Positions 1-9,534 are shown, numbered from the stretch's first letter. The stretch is DNA of 64,000 nt from RGIG9608 sp045612365 (GCA_045612365.1 JAZKYY010000010.1:5494-69493), one strand, 5' to 3'. Numbers and translations are program-made. Notes: generated from the sequence alone by a model not told the origin.

Positions 1-128
1 TAGTTTCTGTCTTATTTTCGATTTTTATGAATTGCTTGGAGTTACTAGTGGCTTATATTCAAGCATATGTATTTACGATGCTTTCGTCGGTTTTCATTGG
101 GTTGTCAAGAGTAGAATCTCATCATTGA
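1..128 (+). CDS. atpB: ATP synthase Fo subunit a, C-terminal fragment
   Basis: The gene enters from the left edge; reading from base 3 gives about 41 residues ending at a TGA at 126-128. The fragment has the last transmembrane helix of subunit a (NCLELLVAYIQAYVFTMLSS) with the conserved ELxVAxIQAYVFxxL pattern and a short polar tail ending in ESHH. Subunit a forms the proton half-channels beside the c-ring. It lies 44 bases upstream of atpE, as in Bacteroidota atp operons. The start and the catalytic Arg helix are outside the window. Confidence 0.9.
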   Translation, partial: VSVLFSIFMNCLELLVAYIQAYVFTMLSSVFIGLSRVESHH

Positions 129-172
129 AATTTAAAAACTTATTATATTAATCATTAAAAGAACAAAGTATT

Positions 173-409
173 ATGTTAGCAACAATTTTAGGAGAAGTAG
201 TTTTGGCACAAATAGGTGCAGCTTTTGGTGCAGCTTTAGCTGTTATTGGAGCAGGTTTTGGTATTGGTAAAATTGGTTCAAGTGCAATGGAAGCAATAGC
301 ACGTCAACCAGAATCAGCTGGTGATATCCGTACTACAATGATTATCATAGCTGCCTTGATAGAAGGTGCAGCTTTGTTTGCTATTGTGGTTTGTTTGATG
401 GCTCTATAA
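173..409 (+). CDS. atpE: ATP synthase Fo subunit c
   Basis: This 78-residue protein is a two-helix hairpin: a glycine/alanine-rich first helix, the polar loop ARQPE at 43-47 that contacts F1, and a second helix with the ion-carrying carboxylate Glu64 in ALIEGAAL. Sodium-type c subunits normally have Ser or Thr straight after this Glu and a Gln in helix 1; here Gly follows and no such Gln is evident, so proton coupling is inferred. The length is normal. It lies between atpB and atpF, 11 bases before atpF. Confidence 0.96.
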   Translation: MLATILGEVVLAQIGAAFGAALAVIGAGFGIGKIGSSAMEAIARQPESAGDIRTTMIIIAALIEGAALFAIVVCLMAL

Positions 410-420
410 TCAAATAGATT

Positions 421-918
421 ATGTCATTATTAATGCCCGAAACAGGATTACTATTCTGGATGCTTTTGGTGTTCGGAATAGTCTTCCTAATTCTAGCTAA
501 ATTCGGCTGGCCTGTGATTACGGGTATGGTCGAAAAGCGTACTTCGTTTATTAATGAATCTGTAAAATCTGCAGAAGAGGCAAATAAGCAACTTGAGAAT
601 ATTAAACTTGAGACAGCTGCAATAATTGCTAAAGCTCACGAGGAAGAGGTGAGAATACTTAAAGATGCTGCAGAAACTCGTAAGCAAATTATTCAGGAGG
701 CCAAGAATCTTGCTTCTGAGGAGGCTAAAAAGATTGTTGAGGCAACGAAAGAGCAAATCGCAGCGGAAAAAGAACGTGCGTTGATGGATGTTAAGGATCA
801 AATTGCTGAGATATCTATTCAAATCGCGGAGAAGGTAGTTCGCAACGATTTGAAAAAAGATAATAATCAATCAGAAATAATAGAACGTCTTTTGGATGAA
901 ATAAAAACTTCTCATTGA
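421..918 (+). CDS. atpF: ATP synthase Fo subunit b
   Basis: This 165-residue protein is the peripheral stalk subunit. It has one N-terminal membrane helix (about residues 9-30) followed by a long charged helix rich in Glu, Lys and Ala that dimerises and holds delta and alpha. The length matches bacterial b subunits. Its TGA overlaps the atpH ATG by one base, suggesting coupled translation. Confidence 0.95.
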   Translation: MSLLMPETGLLFWMLLVFGIVFLILAKFGWPVITGMVEKRTSFINESVKSAEEANKQLENIKLETAAIIAKAHEEEVRILKDAAETRKQIIQEAKNLASEEAKKIVEATKEQIAAEKERALMDVKDQIAEISIQIAEKVVRNDLKKDNNQSEIIERLLDEIKTSH

Positions 919-1457
919 TGAATGCAGGATTAATTTCAAAACGATATGCAAAGGCGTTGTATGTTTTTTCGGAACAAAACAATGCTTCGGAGGATGTCTA
1001 TCAGGCAATGGAACGTTTGATAGAGAGTTATTTGTTGTATGCTGATTTTGCCCCAGTTTTGAACAACCCAACGCTTTCAAAAATGCAAAAGAAAGAGTTG
1101 ATTCAAATTGCTGCAAAGGCGCAAGATAATATTGTTTTTGAAAAAATACTTGATTTAATCTTGCAAAATAATAGAGAGGATTCATTGCAACGAATAGCAT
1201 TGGTCTTTTGTGATTTGTATAGAAAGGAAAAAGGAATTTATTATGGTAAACTGACAACGGCAGTGTCGGTTGATGAAAAAACAATAAGTCTTATTCAACA
1301 ATTATTGAATAAAGAGAATAAGAATAAAATTGAGTTGGACAAGAGAATTGATGAAGAAATTCTTGGAGGTTTTATCTTGGATATTGATGGAGTGCGACTT
1401 GATGCGTCAATCAAAAACCAATTTGTTCAGCTTAAAAAGAATTTGAAAAAGAACTAA
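918..1457 (+). CDS. atpH: ATP synthase F1 subunit delta
   Basis: Delta links the peripheral stalk to the top of the F1 head. The start chosen is the ATG at 918 inside the TGATG junction with atpF; a TTG three bases upstream is also open but less likely. The 179-residue product begins MNAGLISKRYAKALY, the usual RYAxAL opening of the family, and ends with the ILGGFIL...D...DASI pattern of the delta C-terminal domain. It is followed by atpA after 27 bases. Confidence 0.95.
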   Translation: MNAGLISKRYAKALYVFSEQNNASEDVYQAMERLIESYLLYADFAPVLNNPTLSKMQKKELIQIAAKAQDNIVFEKILDLILQNNREDSLQRIALVFCDLYRKEKGIYYGKLTTAVSVDEKTISLIQQLLNKENKNKIELDKRIDEEILGGFILDIDGVRLDASIKNQFVQLKKNLKKN

Positions 1458-1484
1458 AATAGCAAATAGATATAATTTTAGAGT

Positions 1485-3074
1485 ATGTCAGAAAATGTAA
1501 AAGTCAGCGAAGTATCTGATATTTTGCGTCAACAGTTGGAGGGGATAAACCTAAATTTTCAGTTTGAGGAGGTAGGAACTGTATTGCAAGTTAGTGATGG
1601 TGTAGCTCGTATTTATGGGTTGAAGAATGCCGAAGCTAACGAGTTGTTGGCGTTTGAAAATGGGATGAACGCCATTGTGATGAACCTCGACGAAGATAAT
1701 GTTGGTGCTGTTCTTTTAGGAAGCAGTGAAAAAATAAAAGAAGGTTTTACTGTTAAAAGAACTCATCGAATAGCATCTATTCAGGTGGGAGAGAATATGC
1801 TGGGAAGAGTTATTGACCCTATTGGAAATCCTCTTGATGGAAAAGGTCCTATCTCGGGTGAGTTGATAGAAATGCCATTGGAGCGTAAGGCACCTGGTGT
1901 AATTTTCCGTCAACCAGTGAAAGAACCTCTTCAAACAGGTTTGAAGTCTGTAGATGCTCTTATTCCTATTGGTCGTGGTCAGCGTGAGTTGATTATTGGT
2001 GATAGAGAAACAGGAAAAACAAGTATTGCAATCGATACAATTATAAATCAACGTTCTAACTTTGAAGCTGGCAATCCTGTTTACTGTATCTATGTAGCTA
2101 TTGGGCAAAAAGGTTCTACTATTGCATCTTTGGTAAATACGTTAGAGGAAAAAGGTGCGATGGATTATACCATAATTGTTTCGGCTACTGCCTCTGATTC
2201 TGCTGCAATGCAATATTTTGCGCCATTTGCAGGGGCAGCGATTGGAGAGTATTTCCGCGATACTGGTCGTCATGCGTTGGTTGTATACGATGACCTTTCT
2301 AAGCAAGCCGTTGCCTATCGTGAAGTTTCTCTTATTTTACGTCGCCCATCAGGTCGTGAAGCTTATCCTGGAGATATTTTCTATTTGCATTCTCGTTTGT
2401 TGGAGCGTGCAGCAAAAATTAATGAGCAACAAGAAGTTGCTGAGAAAATGAATGATTTGCCAGAATCTCTTGTAGGAAAGGTAAAAGGAGGTGGTTCATT
2501 GACCGCGCTTCCTATTATTGAAACACAAGCAGGAGACGTGTCTGCATATATTCCTACGAATGTGATTTCTATTACAGATGGACAGATTTTCTTGGATACT
2601 AATTTGTTCAATCAAGGTAATAGACCTGCAATTAACGTGGGAATTTCTGTTTCTCGTGTAGGAGGAAATGCTCAGGTTAAAGCGATGAAAAAAGTTGCAG
2701 GGACACTGAAACTTGATCAAGCTCAATATCGTGAGTTGGAAGCTTTCTCTAAATTTGGAGGAGATATGGATGCGGTTACTGCAATGACCATAGACAAAGG
2801 ACAAAAAAACACTAAGTTGCTTGTTCAACCTGTTAATTCTCCGATGTCGGTTGAAAAACAGATTGCAATTCTTTATTGCGGAACAAATGGACTTTTGGCA
2901 GATGTAGAGTTAGATAAAGTTCCTGAGTTTGAAAAACTGTTCTTGGAAACACTTGAGATGCGCTATCAAAAAGAGGTTTTTGATGTGTTAAAACAAGGTG
3001 TTATTGACGACAAAGTTACTGATATCTTGAAATCTGTAGCCGAACAAGTTCAAACTATGCTCAAAAATAATTAG
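1485..3074 (+). CDS. atpA: ATP synthase F1 subunit alpha
   Basis: This 529-residue protein is the nucleotide-binding, non-catalytic subunit of the F1 hexamer. It has the N-terminal beta-barrel, a P-loop GDRETGKT at about 172-179 (Glu replaces the commoner Gln), the YCIYVAIGQK strand and a C-terminal helical bundle. Length and order fit the family. The catalytic beta and the epsilon genes are not downstream; in Bacteroidota they usually lie upstream of atpB, outside this window. atpG follows after 8 bases. Confidence 0.98.
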   Translation: MSENVKVSEVSDILRQQLEGINLNFQFEEVGTVLQVSDGVARIYGLKNAEANELLAFENGMNAIVMNLDEDNVGAVLLGSSEKIKEGFTVKRTHRIASIQVGENMLGRVIDPIGNPLDGKGPISGELIEMPLERKAPGVIFRQPVKEPLQTGLKSVDALIPIGRGQRELIIGDRETGKTSIAIDTIINQRSNFEAGNPVYCIYVAIGQKGSTIASLVNTLEEKGAMDYTIIVSATASDSAAMQYFAPFAGAAIGEYFRDTGRHALVVYDDLSKQAVAYREVSLILRRPSGREAYPGDIFYLHSRLLERAAKINEQQEVAEKMNDLPESLVGKVKGGGSLTALPIIETQAGDVSAYIPTNVISITDGQIFLDTNLFNQGNRPAINVGISVSRVGGNAQVKAMKKVAGTLKLDQAQYRELEAFSKFGGDMDAVTAMTIDKGQKNTKLLVQPVNSPMSVEKQIAILYCGTNGLLADVELDKVPEFEKLFLETLEMRYQKEVFDVLKQGVIDDKVTDILKSVAEQVQTMLKNN

Positions 3075-3082
3075 AAGAAAAA

Positions 3083-3943
3083 ATGGCGTCACTCAAGGAG
3101 ATAAAAACACGTATTTCGTCGGTAGATTCAACCAAAAAGATTACTTCGGCAATGAAGATGGTTGCATCGGCAAAGTTGCGTAAGGCTCAAAAAAATATTG
3201 AAACTTTTCTGCCTTACGAACTGAAACTTAACGAAATGTTAAATTGTTTTTTGTCTGCAGAAGAGAATGTGAAATCAGTTTATACGGAACAAAGAGAACT
3301 GAATAGAATTGCGATTGTTGCAATTTCTTCAAATTCTAGTTTGTGTGGAGCTTTTAATTCTATAGTTATAAAAAAAGCTACTCAACTTATAGAGCAATAT
3401 TCTCAACAATTGGGTCGAGAAAATGTTGAGGTGTTTTCTGTTGGAAAGAAAATTACAGATGCTGTAAAAAAGTTGGGATTTGTTCCTACGGAAAATTACG
3501 ATTATTTGGTTGATAAACCCACTTATGAAGATGCTGTTACCTTTGCGGAAAGGTTGGTGACACTTTTTGCAGAAAATAAAGTAGATCAGAGTGTTTTTAT
3601 TAACCAGAACTTTAAGTCTTCTGCTGTTCAGCAACTTATTGCGGAAAAATATTTGCCGCTTTCACTATCTTTTTCTGCAGAAAAAAAAGAATCCATTGAA
3701 TATATTTTGGAACCAAATAGGGAACATATTCTTGGGTTGTTGTTGCCGAAAGTTTTAAGATTGAAGGTTTATACGATGTTGCTTGACTCAATAGCTTCCG
3801 AACAAGCAGCTCGTACTTTGGCAATGCAGATCGCTACAGATAATGCTGAAAAACTTTTAGAGGAATTAACAATACAGTACAATAAAGGCCGTCAGCAAGC
3901 CATTACAAATGAATTGCTTGATATAATGGGAGGTCAGCAGTAA
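3083..3943 (+). CDS. atpG: ATP synthase F1 subunit gamma
   Basis: Gamma is the central rotor shaft of F1. The 286-residue product opens MASLKEIKTRISSVDSTKKI and has AMKMVASAKLRKAQ, the conserved N-terminal helix, and a C-terminal helix with QAARTLAMQIATDNA and ITNELLDI, both family hallmarks. It is the last gene of the atp cluster here; the next gene follows after 8 bases and may be co-transcribed although unrelated. Confidence 0.97.
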   Translation: MASLKEIKTRISSVDSTKKITSAMKMVASAKLRKAQKNIETFLPYELKLNEMLNCFLSAEENVKSVYTEQRELNRIAIVAISSNSSLCGAFNSIVIKKATQLIEQYSQQLGRENVEVFSVGKKITDAVKKLGFVPTENYDYLVDKPTYEDAVTFAERLVTLFAENKVDQSVFINQNFKSSAVQQLIAEKYLPLSLSFSAEKKESIEYILEPNREHILGLLLPKVLRLKVYTMLLDSIASEQAARTLAMQIATDNAEKLLEELTIQYNKGRQQAITNELLDIMGGQQ

Positions 3944-3951
3944 CGAGTAGG

Positions 3952-5130
3952 ATGACTGAAATTTATAGATTTATCTCAGAACATAAAAATGATGATTTGT
4001 CGAAATTGGCATTTTGTTTTGCAAAAAATAAAGAGATAGATCTTCCTTTTGTTCTTCAGCAAATATCTGGTTATCAAAAAATCAGAAAAAAAATACCGTC
4101 TTGGTATGAAATTGACAATTTACATTTCCCTCTAAAATTGTCATTGGAGCAGTGTTCTTCCGAAGCAACAGCGAAATATAAGAGAGAAATCATTAAAGGA
4201 AATTCTTTACTTGATTTGACTGGGGGCTTTGGAATTGATTGCGCATTTTTAAGCCGTCAGTTTTCAAAAGTAGACTATGTTGAAGTTCAGCCAGAATTGT
4301 GCGAAATTGCAAAACATAACTTTGAACAACTCCGTTTGAATATTCAAGTTTATAACGCAGATGCTGTTGACTTTTTGCAAAAATGTGGTACTTATGATTG
4401 TATCTATTTAGATCCTGCAAGGAGAAGTATCATAGGGCAGAAACTTGTTTTTTTGTCCGATTGTCAGCCAAATGTTTTGGAAATATTGGAGCTTTTATTG
4501 CTGAAATCAAAAGAGGTTTTAATAAAACTTTCTCCAATAATTGATTTGAGTGTTTTGGTAAAGTCTTTTTCTAGTAAACTCTCAGAAATTCATGTTGTTT
4601 CAGTTAATAATGAATGTAAGGAAGTGTTGATACGAATCAGTTCGGAAGATTCTACTGAACTTAAAATTAAAACTGTTAATATTGACGAAAAAAGAGAACT
4701 GAAACAGATTTTTCAATTTTCGGAAACAGAAAAAGAAGAAAGTGTTGCGACATTTGCTTCCGATATTGAAAAGTATCTTTATGAACCTAATGTAGCGATT
4801 CTTAAATCGGGAGCATTTCAGTTAATTTCAGAAAAGTTTGATGTAAAAAAGTTGCACATACATACGCACTTATATACTTCGGATAAGTTACAAGCAGATT
4901 TCCCAGGGCGGATTTTTGAAGTCGAAAAAAGTTTTCTTTTTTCAAAAAATGAACTTAAGGAAAACTTGCAAGATGTAACAAAAGCAAATATTTCTGTTCG
5001 CAATTTTCCAGAAACACCTGAGTTTTTGCATAAAAGATTGAGAATTAAAGATGGTGGAGATGTTTATATTTTTGCATGTACAGCAATGGAAAGAAAGATG
5101 TTAATTAAAACGAAAAAAGTGGTTTTATGA
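3952..5130 (+). CDS. Class I SAM-dependent methyltransferase with THUMP-like domain
   Basis: This 392-residue protein has a Rossmann methyltransferase core. The SAM-binding motif I is DLTGGFGID at about 88-96, followed by an acidic strand end (VDYVEVQPE), and the motif IV position is DPARR at about 154-158, resembling the DPP motif of RNA/DNA base methyltransferases. The C-terminal part, with LKIKTVNID near the middle and FPETPEFLHKRLRIKDGG near the end, matches the THUMP-like domain seen in Bacteroidota homologues. An RNA substrate is inferred from that family, not shown. It overlaps the next gene by 4 bases. Confidence 0.8.
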   Translation: MTEIYRFISEHKNDDLSKLAFCFAKNKEIDLPFVLQQISGYQKIRKKIPSWYEIDNLHFPLKLSLEQCSSEATAKYKREIIKGNSLLDLTGGFGIDCAFLSRQFSKVDYVEVQPELCEIAKHNFEQLRLNIQVYNADAVDFLQKCGTYDCIYLDPARRSIIGQKLVFLSDCQPNVLEILELLLLKSKEVLIKLSPIIDLSVLVKSFSSKLSEIHVVSVNNECKEVLIRISSEDSTELKIKTVNIDEKRELKQIFQFSETEKEESVATFASDIEKYLYEPNVAILKSGAFQLISEKFDVKKLHIHTHLYTSDKLQADFPGRIFEVEKSFLFSKNELKENLQDVTKANISVRNFPETPEFLHKRLRIKDGGDVYIFACTAMERKMLIKTKKVVL

Positions 5131-6890
5131 AAAAAATATTGATTCTGATTGGTTGTTTTTGTTCTTTGTTTTTGTTTTCTCAAGGCGTAACTCAGTTTGG
5201 TACGCCTACGAATCAAGAGGTTTTTCCGAAAGGAGAATATTTTGAACTTGAGGATCCATCAAATGTTGATGTTCTATCGTGGAAAGCAATTGATAAAACT
5301 CACGTGGTTTGGGTATCCAAAAATATTCGCTATGCAAAAAATAGCGTTCCAACTATGACGAAAAAATCGAAAACGCATAAAATAGTAGCTTGGAAAGGCG
5401 AACGTGTAAATGCTCAATTTCTCGTTTTTGCTAACGAAGATATGACGTTGCAGGTTGCTCATAGAGGTGATTTTGAAAACGAGACAACAACTTCATTTGT
5501 TCGGTATGTAATGACCGACGAATTGAACAAGGACAAAAAAGGAGCTTGTGGACATCGACCTGATATTACAATTTACGATTCTTCGTTGGTCGCAGATGTT
5601 TTGGATCATATCACCGAAAAATTGCCTTATAAAAAACACACAGTTCAACCAATTTGGGTGCAAGTGCAAGTTCCTCAAGATGCAAAAAAGGGAAGTTATA
5701 AAACCACTCTTCTAGTTCAAAATGATAACCAAACTATTGGTGAACTAAATTTGCAAATAGATGTAATTGATAGAACTCTTCCGTCCCCAAGCGAATGGAG
5801 TTTTCATCTTGATTTGTGGCAAAATCCATTTGCCGAAGCACGTTATTTTCAGGTGGAACCTTGGAGTGAAGCTCATTTAGAATCGATGCGCTCAACAATG
5901 GAAAAATTGGCCAGATCAGGTCAAAAAGTCATTACTGCGTCCATTATGCACAAACCTTGGGGGGGGCAAACTCAAGATTATTTTGAGTCGATGGTGACTT
6001 GGCGAAAAAATAATACGTGGCATTTTGATTTTGATGTATTTGATCGTTGGGTAGAGTTTATGATGAGTTGTGGTATTGACAAACAAATCAACTGTTATTC
6101 GATGATTCCTTGGAGTTTGTCTTTCCGATATTTTGACCAAGCAACAAATAACTTCAAAGCCATTGAAGCAACTCCTTCTGATAGTATTTATGCGGAAGTT
6201 TGGACAGAAATGCTTAAGCAGTTTGCTACACATTTGAAAGAAAAAGGTTGGTTTGAAAAAACAACTATTGCAATGGATGAGCGTCCAAAAGAGCAAATGC
6301 TTACGGTGTTTAACATCATAAAAAATGCCGACAAAGATTTCAAAGTTTCATTGGCTGGAGATTGGCACGAAGAGTTGGAAGCAGAATTGTATGACTATTG
6401 TATTGCGTATCGACACAAATTTCCGGAAGAGATTCTCCAAAAACGCAAACAAAATGGAATGATTTCTACTTACTACACTTGTTGTACTGAACCATACCCT
6501 AACACGTTTACGTTTTCGCAACCTACCGAAGCTGAATGTTTAGGTTGGTATACGGCACATTTGGGACTTGATGGATATTTGCGTTGGGCTTATAATAGTT
6601 ATACGTTGGAACCATTGCTCGATTCTAGATTTCGTTCTTTCGCTGCTGGTGATTGCTACATTGTTTATCCAGAAGGACGAAGTTCAATTCGCTTTGAAAA
6701 ATTGACTGAAGGCATCCAAAATTTTGAAAAAATACAGATTTTAAGAAAAGAATTTGAGGAGAAAAATCAAGTAACTAAATTAAAAAAACTTGAAGTTCTA
6801 TTGAATCAATTTTCGCAAGAAAATCTAACAGATAAAAACATAACTTCTATTGTAGAAAAAGCGAATAAACAATTACAGAAATTGTGGTAA
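5127..6890 (+). CDS. GH123-like glycoside hydrolase (DUF4091), secreted
   Basis: The 587-residue product starts with a signal peptide (MKKILILIGCFCSLFLF). An N-terminal beta-sandwich is followed by a TIM-barrel region and a C-terminal DUF4091-type end (YLRWAYNSYT...FRSFAAGDCYIVYPEG). An adjacent acid pair Asp384-Glu385 (AMDERPK) sits where GH123 N-acetyl-beta-galactosaminidases carry their substrate-assisted catalytic Asp-Glu. Release of beta-GalNAc from glycans is therefore likely; the exact substrate is inference. It overlaps the upstream methyltransferase by 4 bases but is functionally closer to the esterase and sialidase further along. Confidence 0.75.
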   Translation: MKKILILIGCFCSLFLFSQGVTQFGTPTNQEVFPKGEYFELEDPSNVDVLSWKAIDKTHVVWVSKNIRYAKNSVPTMTKKSKTHKIVAWKGERVNAQFLVFANEDMTLQVAHRGDFENETTTSFVRYVMTDELNKDKKGACGHRPDITIYDSSLVADVLDHITEKLPYKKHTVQPIWVQVQVPQDAKKGSYKTTLLVQNDNQTIGELNLQIDVIDRTLPSPSEWSFHLDLWQNPFAEARYFQVEPWSEAHLESMRSTMEKLARSGQKVITASIMHKPWGGQTQDYFESMVTWRKNNTWHFDFDVFDRWVEFMMSCGIDKQINCYSMIPWSLSFRYFDQATNNFKAIEATPSDSIYAEVWTEMLKQFATHLKEKGWFEKTTIAMDERPKEQMLTVFNIIKNADKDFKVSLAGDWHEELEAELYDYCIAYRHKFPEEILQKRKQNGMISTYYTCCTEPYPNTFTFSQPTEAECLGWYTAHLGLDGYLRWAYNSYTLEPLLDSRFRSFAAGDCYIVYPEGRSSIRFEKLTEGIQNFEKIQILRKEFEEKNQVTKLKKLEVLLNQFSQENLTDKNITSIVEKANKQLQKLW

Positions 6891-6983
6891 AAAAAGATTA
6901 AATTTCTTTTTATTTTTTTTGTAGTTTGGAATGATTTTTGCATTGTTTTTGGTAGAAATAAAATTTTTTTACCGATAATAATT

Positions 6984-7193
6984 ATGAAACTGATCCGAAC
7001 CCTACAGCAAACCTCGTCAAATGCAGTATGTTTTCTCTTCAAAGAAAATGAATCATTTTTTGCCTTGAGTGAAACCACAGAGGCGATTTTGAACCAATTT
7101 ACATGTAAGAATCAACCCATTGAGTGTTGTATTTCAAGCGTAGATGGAGTGGATTTCAATGGTAGTTATTTTGCAGAAGTTTTAATTGATTAA
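6984..7193 (+). CDS. Small hypothetical protein
   Basis: This is an open frame of 69 codons between the glycosidase and aguB. It has no signal peptide or membrane helix. It contains three Cys and a C-terminal SVDGVDFNGSYFAEVLID that looks protein-like. There is no clear ribosome binding site and only T-rich sequence upstream. I do not recognise a family, so it could be a chance frame. Confidence 0.4.
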   Translation: MKLIRTLQQTSSNAVCFLFKENESFFALSETTEAILNQFTCKNQPIECCISSVDGVDFNGSYFAEVLID

Positions 7194-7257
7194 GATATTT
7201 TTCTAAACTTGTTTTTTGTTTGAATAGTGGACACATAGATGTTCGCTATTCTTTTTT

Positions 7258-7266
7258 TATTTTTGC
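7258..7266 (+). promoter_or_regulatory. Candidate -7 promoter element for aguB
   Basis: TATTTTTGC fits the Bacteroidetes TAnnTTTGC -7 box and lies 18 bases before the aguB ATG. No TTTG box is seen at the right distance upstream. Confidence 0.5.
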
Positions 7267-7284
7267 AAGAAAATTTTGTCAAGA

Positions 7285-8169
7285 ATGAGAAAAATTAAAG
7301 TAGGAATAGTTCAGCAGAAAATATCTGAAAATGTTCAGGTTAACATGGACTTGTTGGGAAAAAATATAGAACAGTGTGCTGATAAAGGTGCTCAATTGGT
7401 TGTTTTGCAAGAATTGCACAATACGTTATATTTTTGTCAAACAGAGAACCCAAGTAATTTTGATTTGGCAGAAAGAATTCCTGGCCCTAGTACCGAATTT
7501 TATTCGCAAATAGCAAAAGAACTAAAAATTGTTTTGGTTACGTCGCTTTTTGAGAAAAGAGCCGAAGGACTTTATCATAATACGGCGGTGGTTTTTGATG
7601 TAGATGGAACTATTGCTGGTAAATATAGAAAGATGCACATTCCAGACGATCCTGCTTACTACGAAAAATTTTATTTCACACCTGGCGATTTAGGTTTTAC
7701 TCCTATTAAGACTTCTTTAGGTGTGCTTGGGGTTTTGGTTTGTTGGGATCAATGGTATCCAGAGGCAGCGCGTTTGATGGCATTGCAAGGAGCTGAAATT
7801 TTGATTTATCCTACGGCGATAGGTTGGGAGTCTTCTGATGTGGAAGCAGAAAAAAAACGCCAATTGGATGCGTGGCAAACAATTCAGCGCTCTCATGCAG
7901 TGGCAAATGGAATTCCAGTTGTGTCGGTTAATCGTGTCGGATGGGAAGAAGATCTTTCTCGTCAAACGGAAGGAATACAGTTCTGGGGAAATAGTTTTGT
8001 TGCCGGACCTCAAGGGGAGATTTTGGTGGAAGCGAGCAATAAAGAAGAAGAGAACATTGTTGTGGAGGTAGATATGTGTCGTTCAGAACAGGTGCGCCGT
8101 TGGTGGCCTTTCTTGCGCGATAGACGTATTGATTTTTACGATGGATTAGATAAGAGGTTCTTGGATTAA
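7285..8169 (+). CDS. aguB: N-carbamoylputrescine amidase
   Basis: The enzyme hydrolyses N-carbamoylputrescine to putrescine, CO2 and ammonia in the agmatine route to polyamines. The nitrilase triad is visible as Glu43 (LQELHN), Lys116 (YRKMHIP) and Cys153 (LVCWDQWYPEAAR). The conserved tail RRWWPFLRDRRID also fits AguB. The ATG at 7285 is preferred over a TTG at 7276, which sits only 9 bases after the -7 box. The length of 294 residues is normal. Its usual partner aguA (agmatine deiminase) is not beside it, and upp follows after 12 bases. Confidence 0.88.
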   Translation: MRKIKVGIVQQKISENVQVNMDLLGKNIEQCADKGAQLVVLQELHNTLYFCQTENPSNFDLAERIPGPSTEFYSQIAKELKIVLVTSLFEKRAEGLYHNTAVVFDVDGTIAGKYRKMHIPDDPAYYEKFYFTPGDLGFTPIKTSLGVLGVLVCWDQWYPEAARLMALQGAEILIYPTAIGWESSDVEAEKKRQLDAWQTIQRSHAVANGIPVVSVNRVGWEEDLSRQTEGIQFWGNSFVAGPQGEILVEASNKEEENIVVEVDMCRSEQVRRWWPFLRDRRIDFYDGLDKRFLD

Positions 8170-8181
8170 TATTGAAAATAT

Positions 8182-8838
8182 ATGAGGGTCTGTAATTTAT
8201 CGGAAAGAAATTCTTTGTTGAATAATTTTTTGAAGGAAATTCGATCAAGTGATATTCAAAAGGATTCAATGCGTTTCAGAAGAAATCTGGAGAGAGCAGC
8301 AGAAATTTTGTCGTATGAATTAAGTAAAGAACTTACGTATTATCCCGAAATAGTTCAAACACCCCTTGCAGAAGCAAAAATAAATACGATTTCAGATAAA
8401 ATAGTAGTTGCCTCTATATTGAGAGCAGGTATTTTATTTCACCAAGGGGTCTTGAATTATTTTGATAAAGCAGAAAATGCCTTTGTTTCTGCATTCCGAA
8501 AATATAAGGACAGTACACATACAGATTTTGATGTTTTTGTAGAATATATAGCCTCACCTGACTTGAATGGAAAAACTCTAATTCTTTGTGATCCGATGTT
8601 GGCGACAGGCGGATCGATGGAGTTGGCATACAAGGCTCTTTTGACAAAAGGTTCTCCTCGGCAGTTGCATATTTTGAGTTTGATAGCTAGTGAACAAGCA
8701 CTTGATCATATGCAGAAGAGTTTGCCTGAAAGTACTACTATTTGGGTCGCTGCAATTGATCCATTATTAAATGAGAGTTCATACATAATTCCCGGATTGG
8801 GTGATGCGGGCGATTTGGCTTTTGGTTGTAAATTATGA
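8182..8838 (+). CDS. upp: Uracil phosphoribosyltransferase
   Basis: It converts uracil and PRPP to UMP in pyrimidine salvage. The 218-residue protein has the PRPP-binding loop ILCDPMLATGGS with Asp137 and the uracil-site strand near YIIPGLGDAGD, both diagnostic. An ILRAGILF segment matches the family's conserved ILRAGL. Its stop overlaps the next start by 4 bases (ATGA), so translation of upp and the WbqC-like gene is probably coupled. Confidence 0.95.
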   Translation: MRVCNLSERNSLLNNFLKEIRSSDIQKDSMRFRRNLERAAEILSYELSKELTYYPEIVQTPLAEAKINTISDKIVVASILRAGILFHQGVLNYFDKAENAFVSAFRKYKDSTHTDFDVFVEYIASPDLNGKTLILCDPMLATGGSMELAYKALLTKGSPRQLHILSLIASEQALDHMQKSLPESTTIWVAAIDPLLNESSYIIPGLGDAGDLAFGCKL

Positions 8839-9464
8839 CACAGGTTTTGCTTTCATCTGCCTATTTGCCTAATGTCTGCTATTTTAGTAAGATTTTCAAT
8901 CATGACTCTACTTTGGTGGAGCAGTGGAGCTTTTATGAAAAACAGACATATTTTAATCGTTGCACTATTGCTACGGCAAATGGGAGGATGGATTTGTCTA
9001 TCCCTGTAGAAAAGGCAAATGGAAAACAGTGTGTGAGAGATATTCGGGTTTCAGTGCATAATAACTGGCAGCAATTGCATTGGAGAGCTATAAAATCGGC
9101 ATATAATTCTGCTCCGTTTTTTGAGTACTATGAGGATGACTTTGCTCCGTTTTATGAAAAGAAATACCAGTTTCTACTAGATTTTAATATGGAGTTGACC
9201 CATTTGATAATGAATCTGTTGGAGATAAAAACAAAAGTTGAGTTGACAGAAAATTATATTGATTTTCATACAAATGATTTTAGGCAAATAATTCATCCTA
9301 AGAAGTTGAGTAGTGTGGATAAGACTTTTATTGATGTTCCTTATTATCAAGTATTTAAGAAAAAGAATGGTTTTGTGTCGAATTTGAGTATTGTAGATCT
9401 TCTTTTTAATATGGGCAACGAGAGTCGAATAGTTTTGAGAGATGCATTTTGTGTGATGCGTTGA
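8835..9464 (+). CDS. WbqC family protein
   Basis: This 209-residue protein begins VLLSSAYLPNVCYFSKI and continues with the YEKQTYFNRCTI block, the hallmarks of the WbqC-like family (named from O-antigen loci). The biochemical role of the family is unsettled; it has been linked to polysaccharide synthesis. There is no signal peptide or membrane segment. In Bacteroidota it often sits near signal peptidase genes, which are not present here. Confidence 0.82.
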   Translation: MTQVLLSSAYLPNVCYFSKIFNHDSTLVEQWSFYEKQTYFNRCTIATANGRMDLSIPVEKANGKQCVRDIRVSVHNNWQQLHWRAIKSAYNSAPFFEYYEDDFAPFYEKKYQFLLDFNMELTHLIMNLLEIKTKVELTENYIDFHTNDFRQIIHPKKLSSVDKTFIDVPYYQVFKKKNGFVSNLSIVDLLFNMGNESRIVLRDAFCVMR

Positions 9465-9501
9465 AAGCGCTTGTTTATTAAAAACAATACTTACTTTTTA
9501 G

Positions 9502-9510
9502 TATCTTTGT
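9502..9510 (+). promoter_or_regulatory. Candidate -7 promoter element for the M3 peptidase gene
   Basis: TATCTTTGT matches TAnnTTTGY and lies 24 bases before the ATG at 9535. No convincing -33 TTTG is visible. Confidence 0.55.
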
Positions 9511-9534
9511 ACTTTTCTTTTTTGGGGCAAAAAA

